Shown here: piece after piece, positions 1-7,333 of the stretch
How positions within the stretch are numbered: the stretch's first letter is position 1
Layout of the letters: each line of letters begins with the position of its first letter
Origin: Pseudomonadota bacterium
GTDB lineage: Bacteria; Desulfobacterota; Desulfovibrionia; Desulfovibrionales; Desulfovibrionaceae
Assembly: GCA_023426275.1 (NCBI GenBank)
Contig: JAFABC010000102.1
Span: forward strand, 1 to 19,130
Direction of reading: 5' to 3'
Length of the DNA stretch: 19,130 nt
Position numbers and translations under genes: made by a program
The notes under the pieces: model-generated
Database searches by the model: none
Told to the model about the DNA's origin: nothing
What the model saw: only the letters and a program-made list of their open reading frames with translations

Positions 1-26
1 CCCCCCCCCCCCCCCCCCCCCCCCCC
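1..26. repeat. 26-base poly-C run at the left edge
   Basis: The first 26 bases are all C, so the coding strand of the overlapping glycosyltransferase ends in poly-G. The run sits exactly at the window edge. It may be an assembly or sequencing artefact at a contig end (poly-G is a known dark-cycle artefact of two-colour chemistry), or a real homopolymer tract. The protein read through it (all Gly) should not be trusted. Confidence 0.9.
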
Positions 27-1091
27 TCTTCCCGAGCGCACGGCCGCCTGTTTGCGGATGCGCGCGATCAGCGGTCCGTAGGCGCGTTGCGGATTAAAGG
101 CCTTTTCCACGCAGGCCAGGGCCCGGCGGCCCAGGTCCCGGCGCAGCGGCGCGTCCGCCAGGGCGCGGCTGACGGCCGTGGCGAAATCCCCGGCGTCCGA
201 GGCGGCCAGCACGCTCTCCCAGCACGACGGCGGCAGGGCGGCCAGCCCGCGCCGGCTGACTACGCAGCACTTGCCGTGCCCGAGCGCCTCCACCAGCTTG
301 ATTTCCAGGCCGCTGCCCACGCGCAGGGGCACGATGCACACGGCCGCGTCCCGGTACTGCGGTTCCAGATCCTCCACCCGGCCGTGCATGGTCACCCGGG
401 GAAAGGCCGTCTTGATGCGGTGGTTCACCGTGCCGCAGACCGAAAGCGTGGCTTCCGGGTGCGCCGCCAGCACCAGCGGCCAGACCGCGTCCAGAAACCA
501 CAGCAGACTGAAACGGTTGTGATCGGCGTCGCTGCCGACGAACAGGCAGCGTCCGGGCGTGGGCTCGCCCGTTGCCGGGCGCGGCGTCATGGAAAACGGG
601 GCCAGGATCACCTCGGCCCGCGGGGCCATGGCCGCGAGCGCGCCGGCCTCCTCGGCCTGGATGGCCACGAGCAGGCGCGCCTTGGCCAGCAGGGCTGCTT
701 CGGTTTCGCGCGCCCAGCATACGCCGTCCTGCCGGGCTCCGGCCGCGGCAAAGGCCTGCGCCCGCTGACAGCACACGTCGTGGGTGAGGATGGCCGTGAG
801 CGTTTCCGGCGGGGCCGTGTCCAGCAGGTCCGCCAGGCAGGTGTAGTTGACCAGCGCCACATGGGGCCGGACCTCGCGCATGACGCGGGCGGCAAAGGCC
901 TGTTCGCCGGGCGTGGCCGGACTGTCCCAGGCCGGCGGCGGTGGCCCGGCGGCGTCTTCCAGCAGGCGCAGGTCCATGGCGATGTCCGCCGCCGTCAGCG
1001 CCCGCATGAGGTCGAGCATGTAGGTGGCGTTGCCGCGCGCACGGGGCTCGGCCGTGACGCGGGAGAAAAAAAGGACCCGGGGTTGCATCAT
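1..1091 (-). CDS. Glycosyltransferase, GT4-like (GT-B fold), 3' end missing
   Basis: Predicted cytoplasmic glycosyltransferase that moves a nucleotide-activated sugar onto a growing surface glycan; donor and acceptor cannot be told. The translation starts MMQPRVLFFSRVTAEP and stays open to the left edge (about 363 codons). The C-terminal Rossmann half is clear: a strand 'CLFVGSDADHNR' followed by 'LLWFLDAVWPLV', and the nucleotide-sugar motif 'GSGLEIKLVEALGHGK', which carries the two glutamates seven residues apart typical of GT4. The start is chosen at 1091 because its ATGA overlaps the stop of the upstream gene and an AGGTG lies 5 bases before it; ATG at 1088 is an equal alternative. The open frame ends in the poly-C run, so the true C-terminus is not known, although about 350 residues is already near full length for the family. 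Confidence 0.85.
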   Translation of the reverse strand, partial: MMQPRVLFFSRVTAEPRARGNATYMLDLMRALTAADIAMDLRLLEDAAGPPPPAWDSPATPGEQAFAARVMREVRPHVALVNYTCLADLLDTAPPETLTAILTHDVCCQRAQAFAAAGARQDGVCWARETEAALLAKARLLVAIQAEEAGALAAMAPRAEVILAPFSMTPRPATGEPTPGRCLFVGSDADHNRFSLLWFLDAVWPLVLAAHPEATLSVCGTVNHRIKTAFPRVTMHGRVEDLEPQYRDAAVCIVPLRVGSGLEIKLVEALGHGKCCVVSRRGLAALPPSCWESVLAASDAGDFATAVSRALADAPLRRDLGRRALACVEKAFNPQRAYGPLIARIRKQAAVRSGRGGGGGGGG

Positions 1092-2338
1092 GGCGTCACC
1101 TGCCAGAGGTTGCAGTGCAGTCTGTCCAGGGCCAGGAGCCCGTCGCCGCCATCCGGGCAGAAGCGCTCGAAGGCCTGATCCAGGACGGACGTCGGAAACG
1201 CCAGCTGGTCGTGGCGGTAGAGGGGATGGAAGTCGTCGCCGAGCCGCAGCAGGCTGTTGTTCGTGGTCAGGACGACCTGCCCCTGGAGCAGACAGCAACT
1301 CAGGGGATGGGCGTGGGGACGCGGCAGGAGTATGCGGCGCACGAGCGTCCAGCTGCCCGCTTCCGTCAGCCGCAGCACCATCAACGCGCAGGGTTGCCAA
1401 TGCACGGTCAAAAGCAGGTCGCCCCGGCAATGGACGCCAAAGGCCGTCTTGAACCAGGGATGGCCAAAGGTCTGGACCGTCCCGGCCGGATCTTCCGGCC
1501 GGAACCGGATGAGGAGCGTGGGATCGGCGGGGACGTCCACGACGAGGTACAGCCAACCGCCTTCGGAGGCTCCGAAGAGCGGCCGCACCGTGCCGAAGGC
1601 CGGGCCGAGGAGCTTGGACAGCGGCAGGCTGGCCGCCTCGCGGCCCCGCGTGTCCAGGCCGATCAGGCGCTCCCCCCCGGAGTGGCAGATCCAGATGGTC
1701 CCCCCGCCGGGAAAATCCGGGTCCGGGAACATCGTCCAGGACTGGGCGGCATGGGCATCGACCTTTTCCCGGGGGACCAGGGCGGCGTCGAGGCGCAGCA
1801 CCTCCCCTGAAATATGGTCCAAAACGAAGGGGTCGCCGCTGGCCGGATGGCGGACAACGCTCGATATCTCGTTTCCCGGGGGAAACCAGGCCGCGAGGGA
1901 ATGCCGGCGTCGCGGGCGCAGGCGGGCAACGGGGCCGAGGAGCGCGGCCTCCTCGGCGTCAAGCGGCAGGGTCGGATTGGCGGCCACGGCCTGCCCCAGA
2001 AGCGTGCGCGCGGTCCGCAACCGCCCTGTGGCAAGGCTGCGACGCCCCAGTTCCAGATACAATCCGCGCAGGGGTTCTTCCCACCGCTGCCACAAGGCCA
2101 GGGAATGTTGGCGCACCAGAAGGTCCAGGGACTTGCGCGAGATTTCGCTGAGCGACCCGCCGCAGTGTCCGGGACCCGGCTGCGGTCCCAAGGCTTCGAG
2201 CAGCGTTTCCAGGCGCGCGCCCGTTTGCCGCAGGGCCGCGTCCAAATCCATGGCGGCCAGGGCCAGCCCTTCGGCATCGCGACGCCGGCCGGCCTCCTGC
2301 AAGCGGGCTTCGAGCCGATCCAACCGGTCGATGATCAT
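1088..2338 (-). CDS. Unrecognised protein: helical N-terminus plus probable beta-propeller
   Basis: 416 residues, family not recognised. Residues 1-55 look helical with a coiled-coil start (MIIDRLDRLEARLQEAGRRR). Residues about 80-135 could be one or two TPR-like helical hairpins ('LRTARTLLGQAVAANPTLPL'). From about 150 onward the sequence is a run of short hydrophobic strands with turns ('DPFVLDHISGEVLRLD', 'TIWICHSGGERLIGLD', 'GWLYLVVDVP', 'QVVLTTNNSLLRLGDD'), which suggests a beta-propeller. There is no signal peptide or membrane segment, so it is probably cytoplasmic. ATGA overlaps at both ends, and AAGGA 9 bases before the start, support the boundaries and translational coupling. A role in the glycan pathway is inferred from position only. 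Confidence 0.8.
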   Translation of the reverse strand: MIIDRLDRLEARLQEAGRRRDAEGLALAAMDLDAALRQTGARLETLLEALGPQPGPGHCGGSLSEISRKSLDLLVRQHSLALWQRWEEPLRGLYLELGRRSLATGRLRTARTLLGQAVAANPTLPLDAEEAALLGPVARLRPRRRHSLAAWFPPGNEISSVVRHPASGDPFVLDHISGEVLRLDAALVPREKVDAHAAQSWTMFPDPDFPGGGTIWICHSGGERLIGLDTRGREAASLPLSKLLGPAFGTVRPLFGASEGGWLYLVVDVPADPTLLIRFRPEDPAGTVQTFGHPWFKTAFGVHCRGDLLLTVHWQPCALMVLRLTEAGSWTLVRRILLPRPHAHPLSCCLLQGQVVLTTNNSLLRLGDDFHPLYRHDQLAFPTSVLDQAFERFCPDGGDGLLALDRLHCNLWQVTP

Positions 2339-3396
2339 GGGCGTGGTCCTTGCGGTTGCGCCGGCGGCGGCAACTGGGCCAGGGCCGAGGCGTCATCCTG
2401 GCGCGGGCGCGGTTCCTGGTCCAACAGAAAGCCCCGCAGCCCCTCCAACCCCGGTGTCGGGAGCCCGGGCGGCAGGTAGGCCAACATGCCGTCGGTCAGA
2501 AACAGGTCGGGAAAGTCCTGGCGTCCGCTCAGCAGCCGGCCTGTGCCTTCGAGAATGATGTCGCCGTTGTCGCACACGCGCCAAAATCCCTTGATCCCGG
2601 GGCTGGCGGCCTGGAAATGGTAGTCGCCGGAGCCGCTTGTCAGCAGGCACAGGAGCAGCCGCCGGGCCGTCCGGGGCAGGGGGCCGAGGTCCAACGGTCG
2701 TCCCGGTTCGGGCCGCCGGACCATGACGCGTCCGAGGCTGTTTCCGGCGGCGTCGAGGGTTTCGGCATGGAGCAGGACATCGGGCGCAAGCCCCGACGCT
2801 TCAGGCCAGCCCGGCGGCGTCCACGACAACAGGGAGCGCCCGGCGTCCGTGCGGTCCCAGCGCCACCGCAGGCCGTTTTCGCCGTGGCCGACCGCCAGGG
2901 GGCCGGACGCGGGCGGCGTGGAAACGTCCGGCGACCGGGCAAGGGCCAGCATGTCCCGCAGGGTGAAATAGTGGATCAACTGGCAGGGATGGTCGCGGAT
3001 GGGGTGCAGACTGGCCAGGGGCGTGTCCGGGGCCAGGGACGTGGCGGCCAGGAAGTTTCGCAAGAGGTCCGCATCGAGGTCCGGGCGCAGGAGGTCGGCG
3101 AACACGCAGCCTGTCCCTGGAAACCGTTTCCTGGCCTGGGCCAGGGCTTCGCTTGCGCCGCAGGGCCAGGGCGCGTTTTCCGGGGGCGGGGCCGCCTCCC
3201 TGGCGTCCGCGACAACGGGCGTTTCGAGCTGCCGCGCCCGGTCGGCCAGATTGCCGGCGGCCGGTCCCAGGCACAGCAGAAGGGAAGGCCCTTTCGCGGC
3301 GGTGGTCAGGGCGGAGAGCCGCTGGAGGCAGGCCGCTTCGCTTGCGGGCGGGAGGGGGCGCGTGGGCGCGAAGAGAAAAATGCAGACAGGCTCCAT
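2335..3396 (-). CDS. Unrecognised protein in the glycan operon
   Basis: 353 residues starting MEPVCIFLFAPTRPLPP; function not recognised. The frame stays open far upstream to 4368, but that part lies opposite the CMP-sugar synthetase in a shadow frame and has the Arg/Pro/His-rich look of noncoding translation. The start at 3396 shares one base with the synthetase stop (TGATG) and has GGA 11 bases upstream. The N-terminal half (1-150) looks like an alpha/beta domain ('GPSLLLCLGPAAGNL', 'TGCVFADLLRPDLDADLL'). The C-terminal half (about 170-330) is strand-rich ('LAPDVLLHAETLDAAGNSLG', 'SGDYHFQAASPGIKGFWRV'), and the tail is Pro/Gln-rich. No signal peptide was seen. The segment 'RPDLDADLLRNFLAA...PIRDHP' faintly recalls the middle of CMP-sugar synthetases, too weakly to call. 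Confidence 0.8.
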   Translation of the reverse strand: MEPVCIFLFAPTRPLPPASEAACLQRLSALTTAAKGPSLLLCLGPAAGNLADRARQLETPVVADAREAAPPPENAPWPCGASEALAQARKRFPGTGCVFADLLRPDLDADLLRNFLAATSLAPDTPLASLHPIRDHPCQLIHYFTLRDMLALARSPDVSTPPASGPLAVGHGENGLRWRWDRTDAGRSLLSWTPPGWPEASGLAPDVLLHAETLDAAGNSLGRVMVRRPEPGRPLDLGPLPRTARRLLLCLLTSGSGDYHFQAASPGIKGFWRVCDNGDIILEGTGRLLSGRQDFPDLFLTDGMLAYLPPGLPTPGLEGLRGFLLDQEPRPRQDDASALAQLPPPAQPQGPRP

Positions 3397-4076
3397 CAGC
3401 GGATTCCAAAATCGTAGAGGTGTTGGTTGAGCACGGCTTCGGCGACGCGCATGTCCTTGGGGGTGTCGATGTCGATGAGCTCCACGGGGTTGACGACGGG
3501 ATGGGCATGGCCACGGGAGGAAAGCTCGGGGTTCACCCGCCAGCCGTTGAACAATCCGTAGCGCCGGAACGCCGGGGTGGGAAAGGCCTGCACGCTGTCG
3601 GCGAGAGACACGACGCCGCCGTTGGCGTCCAGGGTGAGCAGGTGGTCCCAGGGCATGGAAACGGGGCGTACCGTGCTCGCCTGGGCCGCGCCGTTTTCGA
3701 GCCGGGCGGTCAGGTCGCGCACCATCCGCACCGTGCGAAAGGGGTGCGTGGGGTACAGTTCCACCAGGATGTCCGTCTGAAACCCGGTTTCCCTGAGGCC
3801 GCCAAGGACATGGTCGATGACGTGGCCCATCAGGGAATTGTCCCGGGCCAGTGCCTCTGGGCGTAAAAAGGGCACCTCCGCCCCGAGCCGTATGGCGGCA
3901 TCCGCGATTTCCCGACTGTCCGTGGAGACCACGACCCGGGTGAAGCATCGGGCGTGCAGGGCCACGTCGATGGTCCAGGCGATGAGGGGCTTGCCGGCAA
4001 GGGGATAGAGGTTCTTGCAGGGAATCCCTTTGGAACCGCCGCGAGCCGGGATGAGGGCCAGGATGTTTTGGTGCAT
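3396..4076 (-). CDS. CMP-sugar synthetase (acylneuraminate cytidylyltransferase family, NeuA/PseF/LegF-like)
   Basis: Expected to join CTP and a nonulosonic acid (sialic, pseudaminic or legionaminic type) to give the CMP-sugar donor, in the cytoplasm. At 226 residues it matches the usual 225-235. The N-terminal nucleotide-binding signature is complete ('LALIPARGGSKGIPCKNL', residues 6-23), followed by 'GKPLIAWTIDVAL', 'VVVSTDSREIADAA', 'VELYPTHPFRT' (family form LLQPTSPLRT) and the C-terminal 'VNPVELIDIDTPKDM'. Which nonulosonic acid is used cannot be told, and no sugar synthase gene (NeuB type) is in the window. It lies 57 bases after the radical SAM gene and is coupled by one base to the next gene. 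Its first codons recur as a remnant at 6416-6367 (41 of 51 bases identical). Confidence 0.92.
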   Translation of the reverse strand: MHQNILALIPARGGSKGIPCKNLYPLAGKPLIAWTIDVALHARCFTRVVVSTDSREIADAAIRLGAEVPFLRPEALARDNSLMGHVIDHVLGGLRETGFQTDILVELYPTHPFRTVRMVRDLTARLENGAAQASTVRPVSMPWDHLLTLDANGGVVSLADSVQAFPTPAFRRYGLFNGWRVNPELSSRGHAHPVVNPVELIDIDTPKDMRVAEAVLNQHLYDFGIR

Positions 4077-4133
4077 GATTTTTGGGCGGCCTGTTTCGGT
4101 GTGACGCGGTGCGCCTGTCGGCGGCAGGGGGCC

Positions 4134-5165
4134 TTAGCGCGGACAGGGGCCTGCGTTTTGCCGGTTGGCGAGATGCGTTTGCAACACCGCGTCGATATCG
4201 TCCAGGGTTTGTTTGGACAGCACCGTTGGGTGCTGTGGCTGCAACCGCTGCAATTCGGAAATAATTCGGCCAAGCGTGCCGAGCTCGTCGTCGGTGAAGG
4301 CGGAAAGGTCTTCCGTGGCTTCGTATTGCACATAGGACAAGTGCATCCTGAGCGCCCGTTTTATGCAAAAGGCGGTGAGGTCAAGGATGGAGTGGAGCGA
4401 CGACCGCATGATGAGACAGGAAACCTTGATGGTGATGTCCGGTTTCGTTTGGGCAATGTCGCAAAGCAGGTCGACATTTTCCCGGACCGAGTCCCATCTG
4501 GCGCCGCGCCGTATGTTTTCATAGTCCTGGCCCGCGCCGTCAATGCTTATATTGTATTCGATATTTCGGATGGTTGAGAGGAGATCCCTGTGGTTGTGGA
4601 GGAGCAGGCCGTTTGTCGTCAGTTCCTTGTGCACCGTGTCGAGATGGCGGGCCCTGCTTATGGCGGTGAGAATGTCCCTGCCCGACTGGGTATAAAAAAT
4701 TTCCCCGCCGCCGCAAAAGACCAGCAGGGCAGTCTCATTGGGGGTTATGGAATCGAATAGTTGGGAATAATCGACATGAATCGTCTGCTGGTCGCTGAAG
4801 TGGTTTCCTTTGCTGCAGCACATGATGCAACGGAGATTGCACTTGTAGGAGGAGAAAAAGGCCAGGACCGGGACGATGTAATCGAGGACGGCCATCTTGT
4901 TTCGCAAGGCCGCGCGGGCGCGGGCATAGGGACCGGAGGCGGGGAGGGTGGTGTTGGCTATGCGGCAGTGCTCGCAGGGCGTGCCCTGTGTTTCCCCGTC
5001 CAGGAGCTTTTGCCGCAGCCGCACCATGTCCGGGGCGTTGATCGCGGCCAGCAGGTCGGCCGGGGTGCCGATGGCCGCGCTGTGGTCGATATGCAGATTG
5101 CAGCACGGGGAAATCCGGGTCGGAAGCAGGCTGAAATGTGTCCAGGGATAGGTGCAGCGATACAT
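4134..5165 (-). CDS. Radical SAM protein with N-terminal SPASM-like cysteine set (paralogue 1)
   Basis: Predicted [4Fe-4S]/S-adenosylmethionine radical enzyme of 343 residues; substrate unknown. The radical SAM motif is CNLRCIMC, with cluster cysteines 109, 113 and 116. The GGE-type motif follows ('LLVFCGGGEIFY'), then 'KELTTNGLLL' and 'YNISIDGAGQDYENIRRG'. The first 70 residues resemble the SPASM auxiliary-cluster pattern usually found at the C-terminus: 'CTYPWTHFSLLPTRISPCC' with Cys4, 21 and 22, then Cys64 and Cys67 ('CEHC'). No SPASM motif was seen after the core, so the layout looks permuted. The start at 5165 is chosen because upstream codons run opposite the WbsX gene and read as noncoding; a GAGG lies about 14 bases before it. 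The gap to the WbsX stop is 17 bases. It is a clear paralogue of the protein at 7334-8374. Modification of a glycan, lipid or peptide is inferred from context. Confidence 0.88.
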   Translation of the reverse strand: MYRCTYPWTHFSLLPTRISPCCNLHIDHSAAIGTPADLLAAINAPDMVRLRQKLLDGETQGTPCEHCRIANTTLPASGPYARARAALRNKMAVLDYIVPVLAFFSSYKCNLRCIMCCSKGNHFSDQQTIHVDYSQLFDSITPNETALLVFCGGGEIFYTQSGRDILTAISRARHLDTVHKELTTNGLLLHNHRDLLSTIRNIEYNISIDGAGQDYENIRRGARWDSVRENVDLLCDIAQTKPDITIKVSCLIMRSSLHSILDLTAFCIKRALRMHLSYVQYEATEDLSAFTDDELGTLGRIISELQRLQPQHPTVLSKQTLDDIDAVLQTHLANRQNAGPCPR

Positions 5166-5182
5166 AGGGTGTCCCGCCTCGG

Positions 5183-6292
5183 TTATGCGACAGGCCCGGG
5201 CTGCCGGCAAAGCGCTTCCCGGACGTCTTCCAGCGCCCGGCGCGTGGCTTCGAGCCAGGCGCGGCCGTAACGGGCGTCGGGTTCCAGATGGTTGCCTTCC
5301 CCCCATTCGTTCCAGGCCATGAGGAAGAGCAGGCGTTCGCCTGGGGGATTGTGCGCCACGGTCTGGCGCGCCGCCTCCCGCAGCCAGCGTTCGTAGCTCT
5401 CGGGCGTGGCCCCCAGGAAAATGGTCGCCCCGCGCGCCCGGCGGGGACTGTTGTCCCAGGAGGGAAACACGCCCCTGAACCACCGGTGGTCGGGCCAGGG
5501 CTTGGCCAGCATGAAGCGGGCCATGCGGTCGTACTCCATCAGATCGTCTTTGGGGGAACAGGCCGCGGCGGCGGCGTCGGGCGCGCGCCTGGCCCGGGGC
5601 AGCAGCCGCCAGTCCGGGGCGAATTCGATGGTCGCGTCAAAGCCGATGGCGGCGGGGTCCAGGTCGCTCGTGAAGCTTTCCACCCCGGCCAGATAGATTT
5701 CGCCCACGCCCTGGCGCATGGCCTCCTCGCGCCAGATGGCGGCCGTGCGCCCGGGGTCGGGAAGATGCTCGGCCCGGTAGACGGCAAACAGCGGACGCCC
5801 CTTGACGCGGATGGCGCGCGGATCGGCCAGGGCCGGGAGCAGGTGGCGGATGTGGGCCAGATCGTCCTCGGCGCTGTACGCCTGGGCCAGGAGCACGTCG
5901 CGTTCCTGGCCGTCCCAGCGCCGGGTCCAGTTTTCGTTGGCCCAGACGAGGCAGAAGGGAAAATCGGGTTTGCCCGAACGCAGCACGTCGTCGAAGGGAC
6001 GCCAGAGCAGCCGCCGGCCGTTGAACCAGTAGTGGTAGTAGGCGAACCCGGAAATGCCGTGCTCGCGGGCCAGATCGGCCTGCTCCTGGCGCGTCTCCGG
6101 CACCCGGAGATCGTAATATCCCAGTTCGCCGGGAAAATGCGGCTGGTAATGGCCCGGCCAGCGCGGCGTCGCCCGGGCCACGTTGGTCCATTCGGTAAAT
6201 CCCGGTCCCCAGAAGGCGTCGTTTTCCGGCGTGCGGTGGAATTGCGGCAGGTACAGGGCCACGGCCCGGACCGCCGGGTCAGCGTCCGACAT
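5183..6292 (-). CDS. WbsX-family glycosyltransferase (GH99-like domain)
   Basis: 369 residues covering essentially the whole WbsX family domain found in O-antigen and capsule clusters. Hallmarks in order: 'ALYLPQFHRTPENDAFWG' (residues 12-29), 'GFTEWTNVARA', 'GHYQPHFPGELGYYDLR', 'GFAYYHYWFNGRRLL', 'FCLVWANENWTRRWDG' and 'LFLMAWNEWGEGNHLEPD' with acidic residues in the presumed active site. Probably cytoplasmic; the sugar transferred is unknown. The start at 6292 is supported by GGAGG at 6303-6299, six bases upstream. That site lies inside the preceding truncated reading frame, whose TGA falls 14 bases into this gene. The next gene starts 17 bases after the stop. A decayed second copy lies at 8408-8683. 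Confidence 0.92.
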   Translation of the reverse strand: MSDADPAVRAVALYLPQFHRTPENDAFWGPGFTEWTNVARATPRWPGHYQPHFPGELGYYDLRVPETRQEQADLAREHGISGFAYYHYWFNGRRLLWRPFDDVLRSGKPDFPFCLVWANENWTRRWDGQERDVLLAQAYSAEDDLAHIRHLLPALADPRAIRVKGRPLFAVYRAEHLPDPGRTAAIWREEAMRQGVGEIYLAGVESFTSDLDPAAIGFDATIEFAPDWRLLPRARRAPDAAAAACSPKDDLMEYDRMARFMLAKPWPDHRWFRGVFPSWDNSPRRARGATIFLGATPESYERWLREAARQTVAHNPPGERLLFLMAWNEWGEGNHLEPDARYGRAWLEATRRALEDVREALCRQPGPVA

Positions 6293-6349
6293 CGTGCGCC
6301 TCCGTGGCGTGCTTTGGGGCCATGGCGTTCATGATCGCTCCGCGCTGCG
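6258..6349 (-). repeat. 92-base diverged direct repeat, copy A
   Basis: Aligns without gaps to 8649-8740 (constant offset of 2391 bases), with 13 mismatches by my count (about 86% identity). It spans the end of the glycosyltransferase reading frame and the start of WbsX. It is a footprint of the cassette duplication rather than a mobile element. Confidence 0.85.
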
Positions 6350-6416
6350 GGCCGTTGTGCGGGCTCCTCTTGGAACCGCCGCGCGCCGGGATGCAGGTCA
6401 TCATGTTTTGTCGCAT
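6279..6416 (-). pseudogene. Chimeric remnant: CMP-sugar synthetase 5' end fused to glycosyltransferase 3' end
   Basis: A 45-codon open frame. Codons 1 to about 22 match the start of the synthetase at 3396-4076 ('MRQNMMTCIPARGGSK' against 'MHQNILALIPARGGSK'; 41 of 51 bases over 6367-6417). Codons 22-45 match the C-terminus of the glycosyltransferase at 8670-9545 ('AIMNAMAPKHATEAH' against 'AIMDAMAQKHGVEAH'). It looks like the joint left by a deletion that removed most of a synthetase gene and most of a following glycosyltransferase gene. It cannot be a working enzyme. It may still be translated as a leader peptide coupled to WbsX, since it overlaps that gene by 14 bases and contains its ribosome binding site. 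Confidence 0.85.
6299..6303 (-). promoter_or_regulatory. Ribosome binding site of WbsX inside the chimeric remnant
   Basis: GGAGG on the minus strand, six bases before the WbsX ATG at 6292. It lies in the Thr-Glu-Ala codons of the truncated frame, and the same site precedes the decayed WbsX at 8694-8690. Its position gives a reason why these codons have survived. Confidence 0.7.
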
Positions 6417-6543
6417 GTGCAGGTCCCGGCCATCAGGCCTCTCGCCGTCCGGTTTGTGCCGTGTATGGGAACGTGGCGCGGCGCGTGGATGCAGGGCGGC
6501 ATGTCCGCAGGGAGCTGTTGCTGGTTGGCATGGCGCAGGCAAC

Positions 6544-7275
6544 CTATTTCCTCGTCATGAGGACTTCGATGTATTCGGCCCGGATGCCGAGATCGATGTT
6601 GTCGATGTAAAAGATGGTCGTAAAAAGGCCAGAAGCGGCAAAGATATGCTCCACGATGTCATATCCCCACTCCATCGTCACCAGCGAACCCTGCTCGGAG
6701 ACCGGGTTGCCGTGATACGACGGCGGCACGAGGTGCACGATGTCGCCCTGGTCGTTTTTGACGGCGCACCGCCGGGACTGCCCCAGCTTGTTGACCAGGG
6801 GCACGGTGAAAATGTGGGCTCCGCCGGGGCGCAGGGTCCTGCCGATTTCCGCGAAGGCCGCTTCGGGGGCAAAAACATGCTCCATGACGTCCTGGCTGAC
6901 GTGCAGGTCGATGCTGTTGTCCGGGAAAGACAGGTGCTCCAGGTTTTCACAGCGAAAGCCCTGATGCATCCGGCCGGCGGGAATATCCTCGAAATACTGC
7001 GTGGGGATGTAGTTTTTGACGTTTTTTTTCAGTTTGGCGCTGGCGCCGCGCCAGACGGGTGAGGATTCGTGGATCGTCAGTGAGGCGTAGTCGGGATAAA
7101 ATTTTTCGAGCACGTGAAACAGCGCCCTTTCCCGGGGCAGGGAACCGCATTGGGGGCATCGGTAAAAATCCCGGAACCAGGGATCGCTGGCGGTAAAGGT
7201 GACGGTGGCGTCACAGCACGGGCAAAACCCTTCGTTTTGGAAGATGACGGGTGGCGTTGGCACGGCAGTGTCCAT
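6544..7275 (-). CDS. Class I SAM-dependent methyltransferase with N-terminal zinc ribbon
   Basis: 243 residues, predicted cytoplasmic methyltransferase, likely acting on a sugar or glycan precursor (inferred from context). A zinc ribbon opens the protein: Cys18/Cys21 ('CPCC') and Cys40/Cys43 ('CPQC'). The Methyltransf_11-type part is clear from about residue 110: 'LEHLSFPDNSIDLHVSQDV', then 'MEHVFAPEAAFAEIGRTL' and 'RPGGAHIFTVPLV'. The usual glycine-rich SAM motif I is replaced by 'LTIHESSPVWRGASAKL'. I recall similar deviations in zinc-ribbon methyltransferases of polysaccharide clusters, so it may still be active. There is no strong Shine-Dalgarno before 7275, but no better start is seen. 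It lies 58 bases after the radical SAM gene. Confidence 0.85.
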   Translation of the reverse strand: MDTAVPTPPVIFQNEGFCPCCDATVTFTASDPWFRDFYRCPQCGSLPRERALFHVLEKFYPDYASLTIHESSPVWRGASAKLKKNVKNYIPTQYFEDIPAGRMHQGFRCENLEHLSFPDNSIDLHVSQDVMEHVFAPEAAFAEIGRTLRPGGAHIFTVPLVNKLGQSRRCAVKNDQGDIVHLVPPSYHGNPVSEQGSLVTMEWGYDIVEHIFAASGLFTTIFYIDNIDLGIRAEYIEVLMTRK

Positions 7276-7333
7276 TGGGTTGTGGTGTGTCGGGAGATTT
7301 TTTTGACTGTGCCGGCTTTGGCAATGCGCCTTG

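Noticed and set aside
87..1178. 363-codon open frame on the plus strand
   Set aside because: Antisense of the GT4-like gene, which has a clear EX7E motif on the minus strand.
3397..4368. Possible N-terminal extension of the gene at 2335-3396
   Set aside because: It lies across the CMP-sugar synthetase in another frame of the same strand, reads Arg/Pro/His-rich, and the coupled ATG at 3396 with TGATG overlap is far better.
5166..5483. Possible N-terminal extension of the radical SAM gene at 4134-5165
   Set aside because: It overlaps the WbsX gene in another frame and has no family similarity; the paralogue at 7334-8374 aligns from the chosen start.
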